Source of the DNA: Candidatus Kaistia colombiensis
GTDB lineage: Bacteria; Pseudomonadota; Alphaproteobacteria; Rhizobiales; Kaistiaceae
DNA: 64,000 nucleotides
Direction of reading: 5' to 3'
Assembly (NCBI GenBank): GCA_029203105.1
Contig: CP119318.1
Coordinates: 201,001-265,000, forward strand
Both the position numbers and the translations under genes were made by a program. This document shows, piece after piece, positions 54,222-62,909 of the stretch (the stretch's first letter is position 1; each line of letters begins with the position of its first letter). The notes beneath the pieces were generated by a model that saw only the letters and a program-made list of their open reading frames with translations, did no database searches and was not told the origin of the DNA.

Positions 54222-55363
54222 CCGACTTGACCGAGACGGCAACCACCGTGCCCCCCGCCACCCCCAGCGTGCCGAACGCCCGCTTCGCCCATGGCAATGA
54301 GGGCTACTTCGCCCTCGTCTGGCGCCGCTTCCGCCGCTCGATCATGGGCATGATCGGCCTGATCATGGTGATCGGCCTGCTGCTGATGGCGCTGTTCGCG
54401 GATTTCGTCGCGCCGGTCGACCCGCGCGCCAACGGCATCGGCTTCGCCCCGCCCGACCATATCAGCTTCATCGCGCCGGACGGCTCGTTCAGCCTGGTGC
54501 CGCGGATCTATCCGATCGTCGAGACGGACGAGCTCGACCCGGTGACCTTCCAGCCGATGAACGGCCCGGACCTCGAGAACCCGCACATATTGAGCCTGTT
54601 CGTGCGTGGCTTCGAGTACAAGCTGCTCTGGCTGATCCCGTCCAACCTCCATCTGTTCGGCTCGCGCGACGGGGCGCCGATCCATCTGCTCGGCACCGAC
54701 AAGTTCGGCCGCGACATTCTTTCACGCGGTATCGTTGGATCCCGGATTTCGCTCACCATCGCGCTGATCGTGGTGTTCATCACCACGACGGTCGGCACCA
54801 CGATCGGCATCACCTCGGGCTATTTGGGCGGCCGGATCGACGCCTGGGTGCAGCGCTTCGTCGAGCTGGTGCTGGCTTTCCCGCAATTGCCGCTCTACCT
54901 GGCGCTGACCTCGCTGATCCCGATCACCGCGCCGTCCAACGTCTTCATCGCATTCGTCATCGGCGTGATGGCAGCCCTTGGCTGGGCGCAGCTATCGCGA
55001 GAAGTGCGCGGCAAGACGCTGGCGCTGGCGCGGATCGAATATGTCCGCGCCGCCATGGCGATCGGCGCCGGCGACGGGCGGATTATCTTCCGCCACATCC
55101 TGCCCAACGTCATGAGCCATGTGATTGTCGGCGTGACGCTGGCGATCCCGACCATCGTGCTGCTCGAATCCTTCCTGGGCTTCCTCGGCTTCGCCGTGAA
55201 GCCGCCACTGATCTCCTGGGGCCTGATGCTGCAGGATACCGGCGCCTTCTCGGTGATCGGCTCCTATCCGTGGATCCTCTCCCCCGTCGTCTTCGTGCTG
55301 ATCACCGTCTTCGCATTCAATGCGCTGGGCGACGGCCTGCGCGACGCGATCGACCCCTACTAG
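54218..55363 (+). CDS. agpC: ABC transporter permease AgpC-like (DppC family)
   Basis: A 381-residue permease of the DppC/OppC type. It has the N-terminal helix IMGMIGLIMVIGLLLMALFADFVAP, a long periplasmic insertion (~residues 70-165) and the family motif LGTDKFGRDILSRGIVGSRISL. The coupling motif is EYVRAAMAIGAGDGRIIFRHILPN, and the C-terminus has FNALGDGLRDAIDPY. It is partner of AgpB in the alpha-galactoside importer. Confidence 0.88.
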   Translation: MTDLTETATTVPPATPSVPNARFAHGNEGYFALVWRRFRRSIMGMIGLIMVIGLLLMALFADFVAPVDPRANGIGFAPPDHISFIAPDGSFSLVPRIYPIVETDELDPVTFQPMNGPDLENPHILSLFVRGFEYKLLWLIPSNLHLFGSRDGAPIHLLGTDKFGRDILSRGIVGSRISLTIALIVVFITTTVGTTIGITSGYLGGRIDAWVQRFVELVLAFPQLPLYLALTSLIPITAPSNVFIAFVIGVMAALGWAQLSREVRGKTLALARIEYVRAAMAIGAGDGRIIFRHILPNVMSHVIVGVTLAIPTIVLLESFLGFLGFAVKPPLISWGLMLQDTGAFSVIGSYPWILSPVVFVLITVFAFNALGDGLRDAIDPY

Positions 55364-55376
55364 CAGGCGAAGCATC

Positions 55377-57047
55377 ATGGCCCCGACCCAGAACGAATTC
55401 GCCCCGGCTGAACGCACCGACCTGAACGCGCATGGCCGCGAGCTGATCCTCGACGCCCGCAACGTGGCCGTCACTTTCAAGGTCGAGGGCGGTTCGGTCG
55501 ATGCGGTGCGCGATGTGTCGTTCCAGCTCCACAAGGGCGAGACGATCGCCGTCGTCGGCGAGTCCGGCTCCGGCAAGTCGGTGACGGCCCGCACCATCAT
55601 GGGCCTGCTGTCGAAGCGCGCGACCGTCGCCAAGGACGCGCGCATCGAGTTCGAGGGCAAGAACGTGCTCGCCTTCAGCGACGTGCAAAAACGCAAGCTG
55701 CGGGGCAACCGCTTTTCGATGATCTTCCAGGAGCCGATGAGCTCGCTGAACCCGGTCTATACGATCGGCCAGCAGATCGCCGAGGTGCTGCACATCCATA
55801 ATCGCAGGATGAGCCGCGCCGACGCCAGGGCGCGCGTGCTCGAGCTCTTGAAGGAAGTTCAGATCCCCGACCCGGAAGCGCGGATCAAGCAATATCCGCA
55901 TCAGCTTTCCGGTGGCCAGCGCCAGCGCGTCATGATCGCCATGGCGCTCGCCAACCGGCCGGACATCCTGATCGCCGACGAGCCGACCACCGCCCTCGAC
56001 GTCACCGTGCAGGCGCAGATCCTCAACCTGATCCGCGAATTGCAGAAGCGCTACGGCATGGCGGTGATCCTGATCACCCACGATCTGACGATCGTCCGGC
56101 AGTTTTCCGACTACGTCTATGTGATGCAGCATGGCGAGGTGAAGGAGCACAACGTCACCGAGGCGCTGTTCCAGAACCCGCGCCACAGCTATACGCGCCA
56201 TCTGCTCGCCTCAGAGCCGAAGGGATCGGCCAATCCGCTCCCCGAGGGCACGCCGGTCATGCTGGAAGGCCGCAATGTCCGCGTCGCCTACACGCTGAAG
56301 CGCGGCGGCATGTTCAAGCCCGACTTCTTCCAGCTGCTCGCCTGCGACAATCTCAGCCTCGAATTGCGCCGTCACGAAACCCTTGGCATCGTTGGCGAAT
56401 CCGGTTCAGGCAAGACGACGTTCGGCCAGGCGCTGATCCGGCTGATCCAGCATTCGACCGGCGAGATCGTCTTTGACGGCGAGGCGATTCACGACAAGGA
56501 CCGCAAGGCGATGCGGCCGCTGCGCTCGCGCATGCAGATCGTCTTCCAGGACCCGTTCTCGTCGCTCAATCCGCGCATGTCGATCGGCCAGATCATCGAG
56601 GAAGGGCTTGTGGTCAACGGCATCGGCAGTTCGCGGCTGGACAGGCTGGAGCGCGTCCGCCAGGCGCTGCGCGATTCCGGCATGCCCGACACCATCCTCG
56701 GCCGCTTCCCGCATGAATTCTCCGGCGGCCAGCGCCAGCGCATCGCGATTGCCCGCGCCATTGCGCTGGAGCCGGAATTCATCCTGCTCGACGAGCCGAC
56801 CTCGGCGCTCGACCTCTCCGTGCAGGCGCAGATCATCGATCTCCTGCGCAAGCTGCAGGACGAGCGTGGCCTCTCCTACCTGTTCATCTCGCATGATCTG
56901 AAGGTCGTGCGCGCGCTCTGCCATCGCGTCATCGTCATGCAGCACGGCAAGATCGTCGAACAGGGGCCGGTCAGCGAGGTGCTGACCCGGCCGCAAAGCG
57001 AATACACCGCCCGCCTCGTCCGCGCGGCGTTCGAAATAGCCGCCTAA
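55377..57047 (+). CDS. agpD: ABC transporter ATP-binding protein AgpD-like (fused dual ATPase)
   Basis: A 556-residue protein fusing DppD- and DppF-like ATPases. Domain 1: Walker A GESGSGKSV, LSGGQRQRVMIAMAL, Walker B ILIADEPTTALDV. Domain 2: Walker A GESGSGKTT, FSGGQRQRIAIARAI, Walker B FILLDEPTSALDL. Both sites look active. It powers the AgpABC importer and starts 13 bp after agpC with AGGCGA upstream. The second alpha-galactosidase gene follows after 28 bp in the same operon. Confidence 0.9.
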   Translation: MAPTQNEFAPAERTDLNAHGRELILDARNVAVTFKVEGGSVDAVRDVSFQLHKGETIAVVGESGSGKSVTARTIMGLLSKRATVAKDARIEFEGKNVLAFSDVQKRKLRGNRFSMIFQEPMSSLNPVYTIGQQIAEVLHIHNRRMSRADARARVLELLKEVQIPDPEARIKQYPHQLSGGQRQRVMIAMALANRPDILIADEPTTALDVTVQAQILNLIRELQKRYGMAVILITHDLTIVRQFSDYVYVMQHGEVKEHNVTEALFQNPRHSYTRHLLASEPKGSANPLPEGTPVMLEGRNVRVAYTLKRGGMFKPDFFQLLACDNLSLELRRHETLGIVGESGSGKTTFGQALIRLIQHSTGEIVFDGEAIHDKDRKAMRPLRSRMQIVFQDPFSSLNPRMSIGQIIEEGLVVNGIGSSRLDRLERVRQALRDSGMPDTILGRFPHEFSGGQRQRIAIARAIALEPEFILLDEPTSALDLSVQAQIIDLLRKLQDERGLSYLFISHDLKVVRALCHRVIVMQHGKIVEQGPVSEVLTRPQSEYTARLVRAAFEIAA

Positions 57048-57075
57048 CTATTCTGCCTACCCCGGAGCTACTTCC

Positions 57076-58446
57076 ATGACTGCCAATCCCAGGATCACCT
57101 TCATCGGCGCCGGCTCGACCGTGTTCATGAAGAACATTGTCGGCGACGTCCTTCAGCGCCCGGCGCTTTCGGGCGCCACCATCGCCCTGATGGACATCAA
57201 CCCGCAGCGCCTCGAAGAGAGCGCCATCGTCGTCCGCAAGATCGCCTCGACACTCCAAGCGAAGGCCAAGGTCGAGACCTATACCGACCAGAAGAAGGCG
57301 CTCCAGGGCGCCGATTTCGTCGTCGTCGCCTTCCAGATCGGCGGCTATGATCCCTGCACGATCACCGATTTCGACGTGCCGAAGCGCTACGGCCTGCGCC
57401 AGACCATCGCCGACACGCTCGGCGTCGGCGGAATTATGCGCGGCCTGCGCACGGTGCCGCATCTCTGGAAGATCTGCGACGACATCCTCGCCGTCTGCCC
57501 CAACGCCATCATGCTGCAATACGTCAACCCGATGGCGATCAACACCTGGGCGATCACGGCGAAGTACCCGACCATCCGCCAGGTAGGCCTCTGCCATTCG
57601 GTGCAGGGCACGGCGATGGAACTGGCGCATGACCTCGACATTCCCTACGAGGAAATCCGCTACCGCGCCGCCGGCATCAACCACATGGCGTTCTACCTGA
57701 AGTTCGAGCATCGCCAGAAGGACGGTTCCTATCGCGATCTCTACCCGGACCTCGTGCGGGGATACCGCGAGGGTCGCGCGCCAAAGCCCGGCTGGAACCC
57801 GCGCTGCCCCAACAAGGTGCGCTACGAGATGCTGACCCGGCTTGACTATTTCGTCACCGAAAGCTCCGAGCACTTCGCCGAGTACACGCCTTACTTCATC
57901 AAGGAGGGCCGCGAGGACCTGATCGAGAAGTTCGGCATTCCGCTCGACGAATATCCGAAGCGCTGCATCGAGCAGATCGCGCGCTGGAAGAACCAGGCCG
58001 AGGAATATCGCACGGCCGACCGGATCGAGGTCTCGCAGAGCAAGGAATACGCCTCCGAGATCATCAACTCGGTCTGGACCGGCGAACCCTCGGTGATCTA
58101 CGGCAACGTCCGCAACAATGGCTGCATCACCTCGCTGCCGGTCGATTGCGCGGCGGAGGTGCCCTGCCTCGTCGACGCCTCGGGCGTGCAGCCGACCTAT
58201 ATCGGCGAGTTGCCGCCCCAGCTGACGGCGCTGATGCGCACCAACATCAACGTGCAGGAACTGACGGTGAAGGCGCTCCTGACGGAGAACCGCGAGCACA
58301 TCTACCATGCCGCGATGATGGACCCGCACACCGCCGCCGAGCTCGATCTCGACCAGATCTGGCATCTCGTCGACGACCTGCTGGCAGCGCATGGCGAATG
58401 GTTGCCCGAATGGGCGCGCGGCGAAGCCAAGCAGCGCGTTGCTTGA
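57076..58446 (+). CDS. GH4 alpha-galactosidase, enterobacterial MelA type
   Basis: A 456-residue GH4 alpha-galactosidase closely similar along its length to E. coli MelA: ITFIGAGSTVFMKNIVGDVL, DFVVVAFQIGGYDPCTITDF, IADTLGVGGIMRGLRTVPHLW, VGLCHSVQGTA (metal Cys ~173), GINHMAFY (metal His ~203), FVTESSEHFAEYTPYFIK and HAAMMDPHTAAELDLDQI. It uses NAD and a divalent metal to split alpha-galactosides such as melibiose. Last gene of the agp operon, followed by an intrinsic terminator. Together with the first GH4 gene it gives two distinct alpha-galactosidases in one operon. Confidence 0.92.
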   Translation: MTANPRITFIGAGSTVFMKNIVGDVLQRPALSGATIALMDINPQRLEESAIVVRKIASTLQAKAKVETYTDQKKALQGADFVVVAFQIGGYDPCTITDFDVPKRYGLRQTIADTLGVGGIMRGLRTVPHLWKICDDILAVCPNAIMLQYVNPMAINTWAITAKYPTIRQVGLCHSVQGTAMELAHDLDIPYEEIRYRAAGINHMAFYLKFEHRQKDGSYRDLYPDLVRGYREGRAPKPGWNPRCPNKVRYEMLTRLDYFVTESSEHFAEYTPYFIKEGREDLIEKFGIPLDEYPKRCIEQIARWKNQAEEYRTADRIEVSQSKEYASEIINSVWTGEPSVIYGNVRNNGCITSLPVDCAAEVPCLVDASGVQPTYIGELPPQLTALMRTNINVQELTVKALLTENREHIYHAAMMDPHTAAELDLDQIWHLVDDLLAAHGEWLPEWARGEAKQRVA

Positions 58447-58513
58447 TTCAGTGCTTGGCCTGATCCAGAGCGTGGCGTAGTCCGCCCCCTCCCCCGGCGT
58501 GCGACACGCAGAG

Positions 58514-58543
58514 GCCCCGGCGTTTTCCCCGCCGGGGCATTTT
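58514..58543. terminator. Intrinsic terminator at the end of the agp operon
   Basis: GCCCCGGCG (58514-58522) and CGCCGGGGC (58530-58538) form a 9-bp stem with loop, followed by ATTTTCG. On the minus strand it also lies just after the LysE gene stop, so it can act both ways. Confidence 0.8.
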
Positions 58544-58547
58544 CGTA

Positions 58548-59141
58548 TCAGGAGAGCGCGGCGGCGATGGCCGAGCTGGCGATGACGGAGGCAAAAAGAA
58601 CGAGGGCCACGGCGGCAAGGCGCGCGACGCGCGCCGGCGTGGCGAAGCCGGCGGCGGAGCGCGATAGCCCGCTGCCGAGCGCGATCCAGGCGCAGGCGAC
58701 GCCGACGACCAGCGCCGTGAACAGGCCGGCGAAGGGCAGCAGCGTGGCCCAGTCGCCGGCTGGAAAGATCGCGAAGGCGAAAATCAGCGCCTTGGGATTG
58801 AGCAGCGTCGTCACGAACACCCGCCGGACCGAGATCGGCTCGCCACCCGGCGCGGCCTCGCGCGCCGCGTTGCGCCAGAGCGCCAGAGCCGACCAGGCGA
58901 GATAGGCGCTCGCCACGATCTTCGACAGGATCGGCACGATCGGGTGATGCGCCGCCAGCGGCCCGACGATCTGGATCAGAATGCCGATGGCGAGCCAGTA
59001 GCCACCAAGCTCGGCCAACACGAGCTTCAGCGAGCGCCGCATGCCGATCGCAGCGCCCGACGTCGCCAGCAAGGTGTTGGTCGGTCCCGGCACCGCCAGC
59101 AACGCCAGAACGGCGAGCGCAAACGGCAGCATCGCCGTCAT
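58548..59141 (-). CDS. LysE/RhtB-family amino-acid exporter
   Basis: A 197-residue inner-membrane protein with six hydrophobic segments. The family signature is VPGPTNTLLATSGAAIGMRRSLKL near the N-terminus, and LNPKALIFAFAIFP in the middle. Relatives export lysine, arginine, homoserine, threonine or other amino acids. Its ATG overlaps the TGA of the halogenase-family gene in ATGA fashion, so the two are made together. Export of the halogenase product or substrate is an attractive inference, not shown by sequence. Confidence 0.88.
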   Translation of the reverse strand: MTAMLPFALAVLALLAVPGPTNTLLATSGAAIGMRRSLKLVLAELGGYWLAIGILIQIVGPLAAHHPIVPILSKIVASAYLAWSALALWRNAAREAAPGGEPISVRRVFVTTLLNPKALIFAFAIFPAGDWATLLPFAGLFTALVVGVACAWIALGSGLSRSAAGFATPARVARLAAVALVLFASVIASSAIAAALS

Positions 59142-60715
59142 GCAACACCCTCTTTGCGCCGCGCGGCCGGGTCAGCGCCATGGTGGTTCACATGCTCGAG
59201 GAATTCGGCATGGCCGAGCGCCTTGCTGGCCGCCTGGCGGTATTCCTTGACCAAGCTGTCGACGGTCTGGCGGGCAAAGGCGCGAAGCGCCGGCGACTTC
59301 TCCATTTCGGCTCGCGCCACGGCCGGATCGAGCAGGCCGAGCCCGTCCAGCACCGGATAGTGCAACTGCGTCTCGACATGCGGCAGCCCGTCGAGGAAAT
59401 CGCCAAAATGCTCGCGCCGGGGCATTTCGCGCTTCCAGTGTTCCAGCCGCTGGCGCGTCTCCGGATGCAGCCGCTCCGCCTTGACGTTGCGCCAGAACGG
59501 CGTGTCGTCGCGTTCGGTGACGTAGTGCGTGTTGACGAAGGTGCGGAAATCATCGACCTGCCGGCCGACGCGACGGTTGTAGTCGGCGCGGTCGGCTGCG
59601 GTCATCGCCTTGGGCAGCTTCATGTAGCGCTGGGTGAACAGCATCATCTGCACGATGGTGCCATGGATCGAGGTCGATTCCAGCGGCTCCAAAAAGCTCG
59701 ACGACAGGCCGACGGCGAGGCAATTGCCGATCCAGGCGTTTTCCAGCCGGCCGATCTGGAAGCGGATGTCGTCGCGCACCTCGATCTCGCGGCCGAGCGT
59801 CGCCTCGACCTCGCGCTTCGCCTCCTCCGGCGTCTTGAACTCGTCGGAATAGACATAGCCGCAGCCATAGCGGCCCTGGGTCGGGATCTGCCAGATCCAG
59901 CCCGCTTCCTGCGCCCAGGCGTGGGTATAATTGTTGATCTCCTCGCCGGGCTGGATGTCGAGCCAGAACGGCAGCGCGCGATTGACCGGCAACTCCTTCT
60001 GATAGGAGATCCAGGGCGCGTTCAACTCCTTGACGATCAGCCGCTTGCGGAAGCCGCTGGCGTCGATGAAGAAATCGCCCGCCAGCCGCTCGCCAGTATC
60101 CAGCTGCAGCGCGGTGATGTCGCCGCTCTCACCATCGCGCTCGACGCCCTCGATCACCGCATCGACGATGGCGACCCCCCTGGACTTCGATTTCAGGAAT
60201 TTGCCGACCCGCGCCTGGTCGAAATGGAAGGCGTGGTGAAACGGCCCGAGCGCCACCAGCGAGCCATCGGCCTTCTTCGCATAGGGCGCCTTCTTCTGTT
60301 CGAGCAGCGGCCCGAACAGATGCATGTCCTGCACCTGCCGCCCGGCGGCGACGCAATAGACGTTGAGATAGTCGGACGGCGCTCCCGGCGGCGCGGCAAC
60401 GACCTGATGCGGATCGTCGATCGGGCCGTAATAGGTAAAGCCCTTGCGGCGCCAGTCAGTGTGGCGGATGCCGAGCTTGAAGGTGGCGCCGGTCTCACGG
60501 AAGAATTCGAATTCGTCGATGCCGAAATGCTGGAACAGCACGCGCATCGCCGCCGTGCTGCCCTCGCCGACGCCGACCGTCGGGATCTTTGAGGATTCGA
60601 CCACCGAGACGCGGATGTCGAGCTTCTGCCGGCGGGCGCTATCCTCGATGATGAAGGCGGTGAGCCAGCCGGCGGTGCCGCCGCCGACAATGACGAAATG
60701 TGCTGGTTCCGCCAA
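59138..60715 (-). CDS. Flavin-dependent tryptophan-halogenase-family protein
   Basis: A 525-residue FAD-dependent halogenase relative (PrnA family). Motifs: FAD loop GGGTAGW at 11-17, GVGEGST near 48-54, the catalytic Lys at residue 80 (TFKLGIRH, equivalent to Lys79 of PrnA), the halogenase-specific WIWQIP (273-278), and Glu346 in EPLESTSI at the position of the PrnA catalytic Glu. All residues needed for HOCl/HOBr relay are present. A flavin reductase partner is not adjacent. The substrate is not predictable; members also act on indoles and phenols. It overlaps the LysE exporter gene. Confidence 0.85.
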   Translation of the reverse strand: MAEPAHFVIVGGGTAGWLTAFIIEDSARRQKLDIRVSVVESSKIPTVGVGEGSTAAMRVLFQHFGIDEFEFFRETGATFKLGIRHTDWRRKGFTYYGPIDDPHQVVAAPPGAPSDYLNVYCVAAGRQVQDMHLFGPLLEQKKAPYAKKADGSLVALGPFHHAFHFDQARVGKFLKSKSRGVAIVDAVIEGVERDGESGDITALQLDTGERLAGDFFIDASGFRKRLIVKELNAPWISYQKELPVNRALPFWLDIQPGEEINNYTHAWAQEAGWIWQIPTQGRYGCGYVYSDEFKTPEEAKREVEATLGREIEVRDDIRFQIGRLENAWIGNCLAVGLSSSFLEPLESTSIHGTIVQMMLFTQRYMKLPKAMTAADRADYNRRVGRQVDDFRTFVNTHYVTERDDTPFWRNVKAERLHPETRQRLEHWKREMPRREHFGDFLDGLPHVETQLHYPVLDGLGLLDPAVARAEMEKSPALRAFARQTVDSLVKEYRQAASKALGHAEFLEHVNHHGADPAARRKEGVA

Positions 60716-60886
60716 GCGGACGCCCTCCCCGGTTGTCGGGCGAAGATCCTCGCGGTCTCCGGCCCTTTTGCACCAGTCTAGGACGCAAGCTTTCCTGGCC
60801 TCCAGAGCGATTTTGGCTCATGGCGGGTAATCTTGTGCTTGGCGAGAAGGAGGATACCCCAGCATCGAAACACCGGCGCAATTGCT

Positions 60887-61010
60887 CACCTCTCCCTGAG
60901 GGAGAGGTCGACGGCCGAAGGACGGCGGGTGAGGGTTTACGGCCTCACCCGATGGTTCCCTAACCCCTCACCCGGCTCTTCGAGCCGATCTCTCCCGCCG
61001 GGAGAAGTGA
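60887..61010. repeat. Palindromic intergenic repeat, type A, copy 4
   Basis: It has the same layout as the other type A copies. The right terminal hairpin has changed to CTCTCCCGCCGGGAGAAG, and TAAACCC reads TAACCCC, so this copy is the most diverged. It lies between the halogenase start and the end of the glycosidase-like gene, in a 363-bp space with no gene. Confidence 0.88.
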
Positions 61011-61029
61011 ATAGCCGGACTCCGACAAG

Positions 61030-61052
61030 ATCTCTTCACTCGGCCAAGAGAT
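61030..61052. terminator. Stem-loop after the glycosidase-like gene
   Basis: ATCTCTT (61030-61036) and AAGAGAT (61046-61052) form a perfect 7-bp stem with a 9-nt loop, 27 bp past the stop of the minus-strand glycosidase-like gene. Modest stability. Confidence 0.4.
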
Positions 61053-61078
61053 AGTCTCAGCCGGGTGAAATCTTGAAA

Positions 61079-62755
61079 TCAGCGGCCCATGTAGACGCGG
61101 CGGGCGATCTGGTCTTCCAGGCTCAGCCAGCGGCGCGAGACCTCGTCGTCGGCATGGCGCGATGCCTCACGGGCCTCGCCCTTCAGCGCCTTGAGGCGCT
61201 CGACCGGCAGCTCGATATTCGCATCCAACTCCTCGGCGACCGCGACGAAGCGCTCGGCTGCGGCGGTGCTGCCGAGCAAGGGCGCCGCGTCCTCGGCAAT
61301 AAAGCGGTCCCAGGCCAGATCCGGCTCGTAACCGAAGCGGGCGAAGGCGAGATAGGAAAGTTCGACCGTCGCGTGATAGGGCGACGGCTCGCCCCAGACG
61401 GTCAGCCCCTCCATGCCGACATCGGCGCAGAACTTGTTCATGTCAGCAAAAGTGCGGCCGTTGAAGGCGTAGCGCTCGGTGCGGCGGTCGCCGTTCCACT
61501 GGCAGGCAAACTGGCTGCGCAGCACGTTGGACTGGGTCGGCAGTTTCTCGACATCGGCGCGGGTCATCTCTCCCTGCAGCCGCTTCCAGAACGACCGGTT
61601 GGTGGTGTGCTGGTAGATCGCGCCCTTCGGCATCCCCCGCTGCGCGTCATGGGCGACCGGATCGAACAGATTGTCCCACTGCAGCTCGCTATAGATCCAG
61701 GCATCCGGCTTCTTCGCCTTCGCGGCGCGATAGAGCCGCGGAAAGTTCTCGGCCATGTCAGTATGCGACCAGCTATCGCCATGATCGTCGACGCGGCGGG
61801 CGGCTTCCGCCTCGTTGTTGCGGCGGGCGACGCAGCGGGCGCAGCCGCAGACGCCATAGTCACCGCTCTCGATGTTGACGCCGCCGATCTCGAAGGTGTC
61901 GGCGAGCCAGCTCACCGCCTCCTCCATCCAGTCCATCGTCTCCGGCGCGCTCGGGCAGGCGCTCATGGTGTAGTCGGAGCGCGGAAAATTGAGCGGGAAG
62001 TCGAGATCGGCGATCTGGAAGCCGACGCCCTTTTCCATGGTCGCGGCGTGCTGCGGGTTCTTCTTCAGCCAGGTCGCGAGGTTGTAGGGGTGGTCGCCCT
62101 CCCAGTAGACGCCGCCATAGGAGCCGATGGCGATGCCCGGTACGATGCGGACGCCGCGCTCGGTCGCATAGCGGCAAAGCTCCTTCGCCGCTTCGATGCC
62201 GCCATGCGAATTGCGCAGGAAGCCATAGATGACAACCGAGGGAATGCGGTTGCGGCTGGCGAAATCGACCAGTCGCGTATAGTCGCCGAGGAAGCCCGAG
62301 GGCGGCTTGCCATAGGGGTTGAAGACGCCGATTTCCTGATGGCCGACCTGCGACAATTCCCAGTTGGTCGAGTGGTCCCAGGTCCAGAAGGTACGATACG
62401 CCAGACCGGGTGCTGCACGGCGTTCGCCGGTCGGCACCTGGATTGCCCCACCGTCAATCCTGGCGCGCGAGATCAGTTCCTCGGCGCCATAAATGACACC
62501 GGAGAACGGGCCGCCGGCGATTGTTATCTCGGCGTTCGAACCGTCCCGCGGCTTGACCGTCAGCGCGAAAGCGCCTTCGGCCAGCGACTTGTCCTCGACC
62601 AGACGGATGACGGGAAGCCCCGAAGACGCCGCGGCCAGCGGCACGAATTCGAGCATCGGAAACGCCGCGCGAAGCCGCCGCGCCGCATGCACATGCCGTT
62701 CGCCATGCTCCAGCCCGACCCGTCCCGCGATCCGAACCTCACCCGTACCAACCAT
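61079..62755 (-). CDS. Uncharacterised glycoside-hydrolase-like protein
   Basis: A 558-residue protein without a firmly recognised family. The N-terminal ~110 residues (LVEDKSLAEGAFALTV, GGPFSGVIYGAEELISRA) resemble the alpha/beta domain that precedes the catalytic barrel in alpha-glucuronidases and beta-hexosaminidases. The middle looks like a TIM barrel with YRTFWTWDHSTNWELSQVGHQ, RIPSVVIYGFLRN and VNIESGDYGVCGCARC. The latter has a CxCxxC motif that could bind metal. The C-terminus is helical. Start 62755 is preferred because GGAGG lies 8 nt upstream; ATG 62815 is an alternative. There is no signal peptide. Divergent from an oxidoreductase gene with which it may be co-regulated. Confidence 0.65.
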   Translation of the reverse strand: MVGTGEVRIAGRVGLEHGERHVHAARRLRAAFPMLEFVPLAAASSGLPVIRLVEDKSLAEGAFALTVKPRDGSNAEITIAGGPFSGVIYGAEELISRARIDGGAIQVPTGERRAAPGLAYRTFWTWDHSTNWELSQVGHQEIGVFNPYGKPPSGFLGDYTRLVDFASRNRIPSVVIYGFLRNSHGGIEAAKELCRYATERGVRIVPGIAIGSYGGVYWEGDHPYNLATWLKKNPQHAATMEKGVGFQIADLDFPLNFPRSDYTMSACPSAPETMDWMEEAVSWLADTFEIGGVNIESGDYGVCGCARCVARRNNEAEAARRVDDHGDSWSHTDMAENFPRLYRAAKAKKPDAWIYSELQWDNLFDPVAHDAQRGMPKGAIYQHTTNRSFWKRLQGEMTRADVEKLPTQSNVLRSQFACQWNGDRRTERYAFNGRTFADMNKFCADVGMEGLTVWGEPSPYHATVELSYLAFARFGYEPDLAWDRFIAEDAAPLLGSTAAAERFVAVAEELDANIELPVERLKALKGEAREASRHADDEVSRRWLSLEDQIARRVYMGR

Positions 62756-62821
62756 CCCGTCATCCTCCTCATGATGCGCGCGGCCGACCGCCGCGTTGTT
62801 GACAGGATTGCCCATCTCATA

Positions 62822-62890
62822 TCAAATATCAACGTCGACTATCGTCAGTGATACAAACAGACCAATACAATCTGCCGGATCCGATCCGGC
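62822..62890. promoter_or_regulatory. Divergent regulatory region with palindromes
   Basis: GCCGGATC (62874-62881) and GATCCGGC (62883-62890) form a perfect 8-bp inverted repeat one base apart, 20 bp before the oxidoreductase start. Farther left, the AT-rich ATCAAATATCAACG and GTGATACAAA could hold promoter or operator half-sites for the divergent pair. Functional assignment is inferred. Confidence 0.45.
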
Positions 62891-62909
62891 GGGCGCCTTG
62901 GAGGGTGGA

